Shown: positions 32,266-42,425 of the stretch, in pieces
Layout: each line of letters starts with the position of its first letter
How positions within the stretch are numbered: the stretch's first letter is position 1
Assembly: GCA_014529385.2 (NCBI GenBank)
Contig: CM043969.1
Location: 27,162,946-27,226,945, forward strand
From: Adiantum capillus-veneris
Taxonomy: Eukaryota > Streptophyta > Polypodiopsida > Polypodiales > Pteridaceae
Reading direction: 5' to 3'
Length of the DNA: 64,000 nt
The notes under the pieces: generated by a model
What the model saw: only the letters and a program-made list of their open reading frames with translations
What the model was told of the DNA's origin: nothing
The model's database searches: none
Translations under genes and position numbers: made by a program

Positions 32266-32910
32266 TTAAGATGGTACTTTCTTCACCTCCAATTGAGTTT
32301 CATGGTTACCAATAAATGAAGGTAATGTCTTCAACAACTGCAGTTTACTGTCTTCCGATATCGCTGTACCTGCATCACCATACAATGATATGATGTCATT
32401 TGGGTAGAGCTCATGCTCCAAGTGGATGTCTAGGATGGGAGCTGACAGAAGTGTAGCACTTTCATCTTTTCTATTCCTGATCTGTTCCCATTGCTCTTGA
32501 GCCCATTGTTCTTCTACTTCTGAAATTGGCAGTGGTGCTGGAGAATACATTCCATCTGTCGTATTGGCTGCCACCCTTGTATCCAATGGTGTTTCATTTT
32601 TATAGAATCTGGTTGGTCTTCCTTTTCAATTCCCCACCCCTCTAACTCTTGAATTTTTTTGCGGATTAATACCTCAGTTTTTGGAGCATTAGGAACTGAT
32701 GGTTCCATAAGCGCTTGAGCGGCTTGGATGAGCTTCTTGCACATCTTTAGCCTCTCTTTCTCATAGCCCGGATGAGGGTATGTTAACCACATATCCTCTT
32801 GGTTTGGTTAGGCTTTAGCCTTTCCTCGTAAGCTTTTAAAATTGCATCCAAAGGTTCAAAAACCTTTTCTACCAAGAAAAATTCTCCCGATGGTATAACC
32901 GATGGTTTTT
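32266..32910 (-). pseudogene. RLG-C gag-PR connecting region
   Basis: Two overlapping broken frames (32792-32514 and 32586-32266), acidic and Gln-rich. No domain recognised. Confidence 0.45.
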
Positions 32911-33465
32911 TTATCTTGTTGTTTCCCTTAAGGTCTTTTTCCTTTTGCAATTGTTCCTCTGTTTACAGTATTTGGTTTCCAATGCCATTTTTTCTTTTTC
33001 TCTTTTGGACTTCATCTTGTCTTGTTTTGCCTTCCAGGATTTCATAGGGGTTCGGAAAGACAAATTTTCTATCTCTGTTTGGCTAGCTGGGATGTTCCTT
33101 GCGGCCTCATGTTCTTGAGCTCTAGTTACCACGTTTATCGGAATGTTTGGTTCTGTTTCTGATCCACTTGAGCTTGGCACAATCCCCATCTTGTTCATGG
33201 TTGCTTTCCCTTCGTTGTCAGGGTTTTTTGGACAATGTGAAATGAGATGGTCAGTGGTACATCCATCACAGAACCCAAAACATGTTACCCGTTCTCCTTT
33301 GTTTGGAAAAAATCGTACCCAATGATCACCACCACATTCATAGCATGGTCCTAAAGGTGGTGGAGAATCTTGTGGAGTCCCCATCGGTTGTCCTGCTCTA
33401 GGAGGAAACCCCCTAGGTTTGTAGCCCTGATTTTCCATGAACATAAGCATATTTTCATTGACCAA
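32911..33465 (-). pseudogene. RLG-C gag C-terminal zinc-binding region
   Basis: Carries C-Y-E-C-G-G-D-H-W-V-R-F-F-P, a knuckle with its last Cys lost. Next comes C-D-G-C-T-T-D-H-L-I-S-H-C-P, which fits C-x2-C-x4-H-x4-C. It ends in a strongly basic coiled tail (K-S-K-R-E-K-E-K). It was connected to the upstream gag before the MITE insertion. Confidence 0.65.
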
Positions 33466-33556
33466 GTAATGGTTTTTAGTTGGCTGTGCTATGTATTAGG
33501 GCTCGGGTATCTCTTCATGACTTATCCATGGAATGTGTCTCTACTGAGCATATGGG

Positions 33557-33837
33557 TGAAATCATGTTAACCTGTCACGCTTTTTGTGCTAGTTAGCAGT
33601 TTCAAGTTAGCACATCTTCAAACAGTTGGGCATCCGATAAATTTTTACAAATAATATGAAAATTTATCGGAGGTTGTACATTTGGATTCCTTGTTTCAAG
33701 TGCTTTCTATTGATATATCATATGTCATAGATCTTGGAGATGTAGCTCAAGTTATTGTACTAGTTAGCATATGTCAAAATTGTGCTAGTTAGCATTGCCC
33801 GGGACATGAAAAAGCACGACAGGTTAACATGATTTCA
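33557..33837. mobile_element. MITE with 29-bp terminal inverted repeats
   Basis: 281 bp. Left end TGAAATCATGTTAACCTGTC and its complement at the right end match perfectly over 20 bases, then GCTTTTT after a two-base mismatch. The interior is AT-rich and non-coding, with four TAGTTAGCA-like units (about 33589, 33606, 33759, 33787). It splits the gag zinc-finger region of RLG-C. I could not recognise a clean target duplication, so the superfamily is unassigned. Confidence 0.75.
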
Positions 33838-35162
33838 ATCGTATGCATTCCCATCAAATCCCCTCTTGTAAGTATTGTCTGAATCTTCTTGATATGAGAC
33901 TACTTGGACCATACTCTGATCAGAAGGTGGTTCTATGGGTTGAGAAATCCTTACCATAGCCCTATTTGCTTTGGGTAAGGGAGGTTGATGTACCAACACA
34001 GGTTGAGGTTTTTCATGCCCTAGGATTGTGTTATTTGGCCCTACTTGGTACCTTCGAGGAGGCAATTTTTTTTTCCCTCCATGTGGTCTGTATTGTCTCT
34101 CTCTAACATAGTTCCGATTATAGAAACATTCATGAGTTTCATGGTTTGTGCCTTTTTGCTTGATAGCACACCACTTTATTACTTGCTGTGTGTTTACTCC
34201 TTGCCTTTGTTGAAGGTTGCACCACTGGGTTGGATAATCTCCTCCACAAGTATCGCATTTTTGGGTGGGCGGTGGTTGTGTGTTTGGGTTTTTCCTGTTT
34301 GCTTTGTTGATCCTTTTGATCACTTCCTAAATCATTTGATCAAAGTCCGGCACATTTGGGTTTTGCCCGCCCAATTTTATCGTGGACTCACTAGTGATTA
34401 AAGAGGTGCTACTCGTTCCCTGATATATGTCTTCAGTCACTCCCCATATTCCTTGAAATTATCTACCAGATACCATGAATCTTTCGTGGCTTGCTCAAAA
34501 GTTACACATGCCTTCAAGTGCAAGTCCTTTTTGAGCGTGTTGTGAATCTTCTATGAAAAGGACTGACAGTTTTTCATCCTGAGGTAGTTCTTGAGTAGGG
34601 CATCTTTCTATATACTGCTTGAAACAAAGTGATGCTTCCGTCACTTTCTCTTTCTCCTTTTGCCTAAATGCATAGATCTGGGAGACAATGTTATGCTTGA
34701 TCCCCTCTTTGAGAATTCCTCAGCGAAATCTCGGAGAAGTCGCTCAATACTTGGGAACTCCAAGTTGTTTAATGGTTGGAACCAAGTCAAAGTAGTACCT
34801 TCTAATGTCAACCCAAAACCTTCATATTGAGTATGGAAATCAGTTACCTATTACACTTTGAACACTTGTTTGAATATCGAAACATGGGTATACGGATCTA
34901 TTGATCCATTATACTTTTTGGGTATGCATTTTTCCACTTGAGATGGTCTCATACGTCTGGCCTCTGCAACCATTCTAACAACACCTGGTCCTCTTAGTGT
35001 GGTTTCTCTAGGTTCATAATATCCTCTTGGTACTACCAGTGGTATCCTATCCTCTATACGCTTGTCAAGTCGATCTCGTGTAATAGTCGGAGGGATTCTA
35101 TTGGTGTAAGTGACATCAGGAACAATATCTCCCATATGTGTGTTCATGGAATCCCTAGACAT
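33838..35162 (-). pseudogene. RLG-C gag, decayed
   Basis: The N-terminal frame (35162-34851) is basic and ends P-K-K-Y-N-G-S-I-D-P-Y-T-H-V, the usual start of the Retrotrans_gag domain. After a break the domain core is legible (L-T-W-F-Q-P-L, F-A-E-E-F-S) to about 34500. The frame 34323-33835 has C-D-T-C-G-G-D-Y...W-C and H-E-T-H-E-C metal-ligand clusters and a Gln/Pro-rich tail. Stops and the MITE interrupt it. Confidence 0.7.
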
Positions 35163-35305
35163 CGTTGATCCTAAAGGCCCTGTGTTTGGGACTTGTTCAT
35201 GTCAAAAAGACTCCTCCACCCTAGTTCTCATTGGGCTCACATGTACAGTCTCAGGTGTTCAGTGAGTATATCTCTCTAATTCCTTACGATCCATTGGAGA
35301 GTACG

Positions 35306-35944
35306 TTAGGCCATACTATCTATTATGATCACCTGAATACTTCTCCCCTTCGTGTAGGTGAAAACATACAAGTTCTTACGGTCAATCAGTTCCTTGATGC
35401 GAGGTTTGTCACATCTGTAATAAAGTGTTTGTTCTCCATTATTAAACTTATATATCCCCACATACATGTTGTCTATATCAAGGCAATCTGTCTCATTGGT
35501 GTGTCTAAGCACCGCATTTTGTTTCTCCATCTTGGGTGGCTCATCAACCAGCTTGTTATCTACCTTGTCCTTGGTACCAGGCATCCCCCATTTATCCACA
35601 ATAAAAGGGTTATGAACCACTAGGTACATCATTCCCTCTCAATCAAAATATCTATCCCCGTCATAATCAACATCTACAAGGTCTCTGAACTCGCTTGGCT
35701 TATTTTCCAACTTAACACAGTAGCGGTCCATTCCATCTTTATAAATTTTGGCCTTAAGCACATTTTCAAATTGAAACTTCAAATACAACAATTTTACAAC
35801 AGATGCAAGATGAGAAAGACCTGCCCCCATCAAAGGTGTTCCCTTAGGGTTCACCTTGTTAGAATCCTCGATCATGAGGCTGTATAATCTCTCTGACAAA
35901 GTTTCAGAGAAGCTCTCCTCTAAAATGGGTTCTAAAGGTGGCAT
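35306..35944 (-). pseudogene. RLG-C pre-gag ORF, unknown function
   Basis: Two adjacent minus-strand frames (35944-35639, 101 codons; 35632-35306, 108 codons) are probably one ORF broken by a frameshift. The first is acidic with a hydrophobic helix K-G-T-P-L-M-G-A-G-L. The second is Tyr- and Asp-rich. Extra ORFs between the leader and gag are known in Ogre/Tat elements, but I do not recognise a shared domain. Confidence 0.5.
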
Positions 35945-36357
35945 TGGTCTCTAATTCATGCTTTCTTCCGTTGAGTGATTGCTCCCTTAGTCAAAGATGC
36001 TGGGATTCCTATTCTGGTACAATCTTCTTGATCCCAAATTCATAAAGAGTTTGTAATGCAAAATCCAAACCGGATTACCTCATTAGATAGTTTGAATCCC
36101 CCATTTGATCTTGCTTGCTAGGTAGTACCTTCTAGTACTTGCAACCCTTTCCAAATTTTCTTGATAGCTGTGAGCTTACAGCCATTGTTGTTAGTTCTTT
36201 CTTTTAATCAATAAAATTTAGGTAGGTTTTTCAATAGCACACAATTCCTCACACTCATCAAAAATTGAGGTCCAATTTCAATTTTGAAAGATCCACCAGG
36301 GTACTGTGGACTATTTCTTTGTGTGGTGAAATTCTGCTTTTGTTATGACTCAGAGGT

Positions 36358-36377
36358 ACATGGATTGCGATCCATGT
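36358..36377. repeat. Near-perfect RLG-C palindrome
   Basis: ACATGGATTGCGATCCATGT; one central CpG decayed to TpG. Confidence 0.9.
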
Positions 36378-36628
36378 TGGGAAGCCAAATGAAGTTTTGT
36401 TGATACCTTCAGGTTCAACATGATTAGGAGGTCTTATGATATCAATTTTTTTAGAAATGAACCTCTAGATTGGAAGCTAGGTTAATTCTGTCACTTTGCC
36501 AGGGCTCCTGTCAGTTTTGGGCTTTTGGGATGGTTTTTTGCATCCAAATTCAATTTTGGAAGGACCACTAGACTCTCTGTGATGCCCTCTAGCTATGGTA
36601 CGAGTTTAATATCAAAATGTGTCAGGGA

Positions 36629-36650
36629 AACATGGATCGCAATCTATGTT
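36629..36650. repeat. Near-perfect RLG-C palindrome
   Basis: Core ACATGGATCGCAATCTATGT; two mismatches, both C-to-T or G-to-A type. Confidence 0.85.
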
Positions 36651-36917
36651 CCTTAGTGTCAGTATGCACTGAAACTTGATCCACAGCTAGTCCTTGGCCT
36701 ATTGATGCTGGCTATATGGTTTTTGAGTGTTTTGGAGTTTTCTAGGTCAGCCAAAATTCAGTTTTAGGTTTTTTTCTAGTGGTTTCTCCCTTCATCTGAT
36801 TTTTGCTCCCTTTTGTCCTCTTTTTGAACTTTTTTGATAAGGGTCCCTTGGGAGAAAGTGCTTCAATTGTTATCACTTTTCTACTTGCCTGTTATCAGCT
36901 CAAAATTCCAAAAAGGT

Positions 36918-36937
36918 ACGTGAATCTTGATCCATGT
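36918..36937. repeat. Degenerate RLG-C palindrome
   Basis: ACGTGAATCTTGATCCATGT, with the AAAAAGGT context kept upstream. Confidence 0.75.
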
Positions 36938-37202
36938 TTGGCAAGATTTTGGATAGATACTTTGTGAGTTGGTGACACAAGGTCTGGTGATGCTAATTCC
37001 CAAATCTTCTTGGATTTGATAAGTTTCTTCCACGTCAAAAGCAAGATTTTGTGTCTGTTTCAAGCGGTTTTTTACAAACAACTTCTTTTTTGGTATTTTG
37101 GTCAAGTTTTTCCACTTTTTGTCTATGGCTCCTTTTGGAAAAGTTGCCTCCCTAGTAATCAAGAGTACACTGGTCCAATCTTACTGTTAGATTTCTACCT
37201 GG

Positions 37203-37224
37203 AACATGGATCGCGATCCATGTT
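37203..37224. repeat. Perfect 22-bp CGCG palindrome (RLG-C type)
   Basis: Core ACATGGATCGCGATCCATGT with A/T flanks. Confidence 0.95.
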
Positions 37225-37486
37225 GGGAAGCATCTGGTCATAATTTTTTGTTCTATTGGTTCCTGCTTCTAGTTGATCCTAATTCTCTTCCCTTTTTGAA
37301 TTTGGACAAGTAAAAGTTTAGTTTTTCCCTATTTTCCTCAATTTCCAAGGTTTTTCTCTGCTCACCCCAATTTCTTGATTCTCGTGATCTTTTAGCACTC
37401 TATTTCTGACCAAACTCAAGGTTCTGATGCCGGAGAGCCTGTTCTAAGCAAGGGAGACAATTTTAGCACATTTTGCCAAAAAGGTA

Positions 37487-37506
37487 CATGGATCGCAATC
37501 CGTGTT
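37487..37506. repeat. Near-perfect RLG-C palindrome
   Basis: ACATGGATCGCAATCCGTGT, preceded by the conserved TTGCCAAAAAGGT context. Confidence 0.85.
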
Positions 37507-38032
37507 TGACAAGCAAATTGGAAATTTTTTGCACATTCTGTTTTTAGTAAGTGTTTTTATCCCCTTTTTTGAAGGTTTTGCTGGGTTTGGTTCATTTTTG
37601 AAGCTTTGACCATCAATTCTTCAACTTTTTTGAGTTATGGTCTTCAACACCAAAATACGGTTTTTAACAGTTTTTTCCTCGATCCTTTTGGCCCTAAATG
37701 ATGGTGTAATTTGTTTCCTAACCTACTCCTATAAACTGAAGTAAATTTGCAAACATAAATGAACATAATAGTACAAAAATGACAACGAAGTGTGTGGTGG
37801 AACAGTCCTTTCCAAGCATGGAAAAATCAAAGAACAAAATACTATCTTGTAGTTCACTCACAGCTTTATTTCCTCTTAATGAGTAGTACTAGCTACTCTC
37901 AAACTCCAGTCTCTACCCAAGCACTAAACTTACGTCAAGTTACTTCACTGTCTATGTGTAAGCGAAATGGGTGTCAAAAGCTTTGAAGGGAGATTCTTTT
38001 GTACACTGAGTCACTCACCACCTAATGATTGG

Positions 38033-38052
38033 TTTCCCTAGCAGCGGCACCA
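38033..38052 (-). promoter_or_regulatory. Primer binding site of RLG-C
   Basis: On the minus strand TGGTGCCGCTGCTAGGGAAA, one base after LTR end CTAACA. It differs from the RLG-A2 site (TGGCGCCGCTGCCGGGGACT) mainly by C-to-T or G-to-A changes, so the same tRNA-Asp-type primer is likely. Confidence 0.75.
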
Positions 38053-38053
38053 A

Positions 38054-38937
38054 TGTTAGCGGGTCGCCACAACAAACGCCTGCAGCATAACTCTTTTGTA
38101 CTAACATAACGTCAATATGCAAGGAAGCGACTCAGGATGGAGCACGGAGACTTAATGAGAGTGTCGATCTCACCAAAGCGAACTCAGAGGGATACTCATT
38201 CTACGACAAAATAAAATTAACCACTTCCTAGTCAAAAAATTATTATGAATCCAATCTCATCGCTCTAGGTCATCACGCCTTTTTGGCATCCAAATGAATT
38301 GGAAATGCAACAAAACTTAAGAAGAGGTATCACAACACCTAGGGGCACAATCTTACCAAGTTATGTCACCATCTGGGAAGGTACATAGATCACGATCCAT
38401 CACAAAAAATATGTAAAAAACTAAAACAGAAGTACTCGAAAAGGTCCCCCTTAAGCATCGAAACACTTATCCATGGTCAAGTCATAAAAAAACAACCATT
38501 TTAACCTCCAAATCAATGCATTTAGCTCACAAACAAAGCATCGTGAAACACAATAGAATTGAAAATAGTTATACTTAGATAGTAGAGCAAGAGACAAGGA
38601 ACACAATCTGCTATTTGGAAATGAATTTTGATTACCCGTCCAAGAGAAAAGAGGATTACAATTTGTAGCAGCAAGAAGCTCTTACAGTGAACATTTTCAA
38701 ATCTTCCAAGCTAATGATATCGCTTTAGTCCAAACTAAGGGTTTTGACTTAAAGGTTCAGGGAGCTTTTCCATGGCCATTCAGCCACCTACAAGGGTGTA
38801 GACTCAGAGAGGTTGAGAGGGTATGTCCAATTACATTGCAATTACAAATCATCATAAGCTGAATTACATGACTTCTTTCAAAAAATTGAGTGACTGTTTA
38901 CAGGGTTTGGTGTGCATCCGCTTGTATCTACCAAGCA
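38054..38937 (-). repeat. 5' LTR of RLG-C, 884 bp
   Basis: Plus-strand bounds are TGTTAGCGGG and CCAAGCA. One degenerate palindrome copy (ACATAGATCACGATCCATCA) lies inside at 38383-38402. The right 260 bp match the truncated LTR at 20090-20348. Confidence 0.8.
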
Positions 38938-39338
38938 CCCACGGCCACAAGTCTTAGCAAGAATGATGGCCATGATGATGATGGGATGGAGGATGAAAAA
39001 TTCAAAGAGGATGAAGCCAACACATCCACAAATAACAATTCTATTTCTCTCTTTATTGATTTAGGAGCCATGGGCTTAGAATTGGATGATGTTTGTTGTA
39101 GAGATATTTTGGAAGATGATTCATAAAAAAATTGTATACTTTAAGTTAAAAAAGTTTTTGTTGTGTCGTCCATTCATGACTCTCCTCGCCCTCTCTAATT
39201 TTGTGAAGAATGCTAGATTAAGTTAATTAATTAGGAGTTATTAATTTAATTGATAACAAATTATTTATAACTTTTTGGGATAATTATTTATGAAATAAAG
39301 CTTTATGATGCAAGTGGAGCCAGTGGATCCCAACATAC
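38938..39338 (+). other. Sequence between RLG-C and the copia element
   Basis: Holds a short plus-strand frame (to 39126) ending in an acidic tail (N-D-G-H-D-D-D-G, then D-I-L-E-D-D-S stop). Acidic C-termini of this kind occur on hAT transposases, but no dimerisation motif is visible, so this stays unassigned. It ends with the copia target site CATAC (39334-39338). Confidence 0.35.
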
Positions 39339-39481
39339 TGTTGGAGCTATATATGGCTCACTCTACTCAACTTGGTCTCACCTATATATTTGTATTTTGT
39401 CCTCAATACGAATCATTGTTTGGGAGTGCACATGGTGTGTCTCTTGTCTCATCTCTCTCTCTTTCTATCTACATCTCAACA
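39339..39481 (+). repeat. 5' LTR of the copia element
   Basis: 143 bp, TGTTGG...CAACA, with a CTATATATGG TATA-like box at about 39347-39356. Confidence 0.95.
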
Positions 39482-39482
39482 T

Positions 39483-39496
39483 TGTATCAGAGTGGT
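39483..39496 (+). promoter_or_regulatory. Copia primer binding site
   Basis: TGTATCAGAGTGGT resembles the common initiator-tRNA-Met site TGGTATCAGAGC, one base after the LTR. Confidence 0.75.
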
Positions 39497-39497
39497 A

Positions 39498-40785
39498 AAG
39501 ATCACACACCGATTCAATTCATGGTAACAAAACAGTATGTATATGCAATTTGCATGTAAGATTCAAAATTGCTACAAATTTTATTTTTGAGCATTGATTC
39601 TTGTTAACTATGGTTGTTTTGTGCTAAGAAGAATATGATTAGTGTTGGTGTGGTGTTTATTGCTAATCAATATAATGAATCGTTGATTATGTTTTCTTGT
39701 TGATTTGTTTTTTGACACCCTGAACTTCATCTCAATTTGGGGGTCTTCTTTGATTTGAGTTCTAGGTTTGCATCAATCGGAGTTCGCAGCAGAAAGTTAT
39801 GTTGTTTTTACTGCAATTGAGCTTGACGCAGCTTTCGTCCTTGTGAAGCATACGCAATCATTTTTCTAATTTTGGCATCAATTTTTTCAAGAAAATTTAT
39901 CTGTTTGCTATTCATATTGTGGTCGTCAATCTTGCATCTCATGTCACTCTATTTTGAGGACTCTTTTATTATTAACGTCTCCTTTTCCCTGCTTTTTGGG
40001 GTGACGTCTCTCACGTCTCTAGACGTTTATTGAGAATCCTTGTTCCATTTATCATTGACAGAACACAATCTTCATATTTCTCTTATTCTCAATTGCATCC
40101 TTCACCATATATAGTGTGCAAATTTTGCGATCTTATTTTATACCCCGGGGGATTCACCATGGAAAACTTACCGCACCACATAAGTGCAGAGGAGGGGGAT
40201 TTTTTTACAAGTTACATAAGCATATAAGGTAGGGACAGACCCCCCAATAATTTATCTCTAGATTTGAAAATAAGGAAGGGGGCCATCATATTTGGAGGGG
40301 GGGGGGGGGGGTGTGACTTGACCCAGGTTGATTACTTGTAACTATTGGTCACTGGTGTGCACTAAAACTCGCATAAATTTTAGGGAATTTTTTAATCAGG
40401 TCACACATCAAATTTTGCATCAATCCGGTCATAGATAACGGCTGATTCGGAGCACGTCAAGGGTTGATTTACATCAGCTTTGGATGGATCATAATTGGAC
40501 GAGTAGCAAAAGTGCAGGTTGATCGGGCACATAGTTTGAAAGAAAATTAAGACACATTGAGGGTACATCTAGTTATCAATAAAAGTGGTTCCTTTTAGTA
40601 CGTTGCCAATCACTATGCTACACACTCTTTGACTAGTTTTACTCAGTTAGATCATGTGAGGCATAAATTTTATATGTAAGATAGGGGTATGATAGTTTTC
40701 TTCATTGATTGTAGTATAAGCATAGAAAGGGGGGTCATATTCCCTAGAATAAGTCGTATATAGGGGTTTTATCAAAGTTGTCCGC
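39498..40785 (+). other. Copia leader
   Basis: About 1.3 kb without a convincing gene, long for copia; a 15-G run lies at 40297-40311. Part may be a secondary insertion, but no boundaries are visible. Confidence 0.55.
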
Positions 40786-41747
40786 TTGCAGGTGGTGTCC
40801 CATTTTGTATATAGAGTGAATCCTCTGGGTTTTATACGTCTTCTTGCAACAAGATATGGCTATGACTATTCTCGTCAACGGCTTCCTTCTGGCCAGCGTT
40901 CTGTTCCTCCTTTCCAAGACCAAGGATTTCTAAGCTGGAAATCAAAGATGTTGTTAATTCTTGAAGGTGATGAACTCTTTGATGTTGTCCTTGGAAATCG
41001 TGTTTGTCCACCTTAGCCTGTTGATAATAAGGATCTTGATAACGTGCTTATCATTGAAGGACCTATATTTGAAGAATGAAATGTTGTATATACGGATTGG
41101 CAACGAAGTGATAAAGCAACTCATCGGTATATTCTTTTTTCTCTTATTGATTCCCTTTTGCTTGGTATGTATGAACTGCCTACTTTCCACGACATATGGA
41201 AGTACCTTATTGCAAACTTTAGAAGAAATATGTTATATACATACTTTATTTGAGAGGGTTTCTTAACAAGTTACAATATGAATCTGGTACTACCATGACG
41301 GGACATATTGAACCTTTCAAATCTATTATTAATCAACTCGCTGCTGCCGATGATCTTGTTCTGAAAAGACAATTGATTACACTTCTTCTTGATACGGTGA
41401 AGGACTCCTCTTATGATAATATGGTTACTATTCTCTCCAATAAAGATGGTATGGATTTCAAGCAAGCCTACATGTCTTTAATTGAATACTCTCAACGTCA
41501 AGAACGTCGTAATGTTGGTCATGATACAACTATGATTTCACAAGAGGAGACTGAGTCACAACAGATGGAACGTGATTTTTATGCTCAAAGGCGTCCATTT
41601 CCACGAGGAAACTGCAGAGGTGGCCATCACGGTAATGTTTTCTCTCATCTCAAATTTCCCAATAAGCAATGTTCTTACTACAATAGAAATGGCCATACTG
41701 AAGATGATTGTTGGGCACGTCAATCGGGACTTCAGTATGATGAATAA
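40786..41747 (+). pseudogene. Copia gag, decayed
   Basis: Frames at 40786-41016 (F-L-S-W-K-S-K-M-L-L-I-L-E-G, the usual W-K copia gag start) and 41250-41747. The second includes the UBN2-like helices (I-N-Q-L-A-A-A-D, L-L-L-D-T-V-K) and a zinc knuckle C-S-Y-Y-N-R-N-G-H-T-E-D-D-C. The second ligand Cys of that knuckle is Tyr. A frameshift and several stops separate the frames. Confidence 0.85.
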
Positions 41748-42425
41748 CACAATATTACCACAAAACAACCACGTTTATCTAGAGACTCTTCTTCTCCTTC
41801 TTGTGAATATTGTGGACGATCTGATCATCCCACTCATATGTGCTATAAGCATCGATTTGACATAGATCGTAATAGAGCATATGCTACTGAATATCAAAAC
41901 AATAATGTACCAGAAGCAAGCTACGTCCTATATTCAATTTCTCCAGATAGAATACTTCATGTATGTGATGGATCACTTTTTATTGTCGATTCTGTTGCTA
42001 TAGGAAATATGACATATCAGTCTAAGTGGCTCCATAACTATCATCCACTACCAGTTCAATATGTTGTTTATCGTGCTGATGATACGACTTGTCAAGTAAA
42101 GTGTAATGGAGACTTATATCTTGGTACCTTATCTTCTTCCACTCAAATTTTGCGAGGAGTATTACATGTACCAGATCTTCAATGTAATCTTCTTTCAGTT
42201 GCTAGGCTTGTTGACCTTGGCCTGTTTGTTGGATTTGATCATACCAAATGCCGAATTGAGAAAGATGCACAGACTATAGTCAATGCTCCCCGAAACGGTA
42301 ACTTGTTTGAAGTCTCTCTCAAGGATGTTGTAGCAAATGTTGTCACTGCTCCAAGTGATCATGATTGCAAAGTATGGCATCACCGTTTTATTCATGCTGA
42401 TTTCTCAAAACTCCTTGATCTTTAG
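41748..42425 (+). pseudogene. Copia second zinc knuckle, protease and GAG-pre-integrase
   Basis: Just after the gag stop another frame gives an intact knuckle, C-E-Y-C-G-R-S-D-H-P-T-H-M-C. The protease active site reads V-D-S-V-A where copia has D-S-G-A/T, so Gly is replaced by Val. Downstream L-H-V-P-D-L-Q-C-N-L-L-S-V is the standard copia protease end. V-W-H-H-R-F-I-H opens the pre-integrase zinc region. Confidence 0.85.

Larger units (their letters stand above)
35945..38032 (-). other. RLG-C 5' leader with palindromes
   Basis: About 2.1 kb with no gene. It holds five RLG-C palindromes (36358, 36629, 36918, 37203, 37487) at irregular spacing of about 270-290 bp, so the leader may be an eroded tandem array. 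Confidence 0.7.
20090..38937 (-). mobile_element. RLG-C: long Ty3/gypsy retrotransposon, decayed
   Basis: Minus-strand order: 5' LTR 38937-38054, primer site 38052-38033, palindrome-bearing leader, pre-gag ORF, gag with zinc fingers, PR, RT, RNase H, INT, a second PR-like region with W-x-P-K motifs, a second palindrome-bearing non-coding block, a large coiled-coil ORF, polypurine tract, and a truncated 3' LTR (20348-20090). The LTR remnants agree at roughly 85% by eye, so the element is old or the left LTR belongs to a sister copy. A MITE lies inside gag. The length of about 18.8 kb and extra ORFs on both sides of gag-pol recall Athila/Tat/Ogre-type elements. Confidence 0.8.

Noticed and set aside
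33557-33837. piggyBac-type element with TTAA target
   Set aside because: Bases outside TTAA are also inverted (TGAAATCATG/CATGATTTCA), so TTAA lies within the terminal repeat rather than at its edge.
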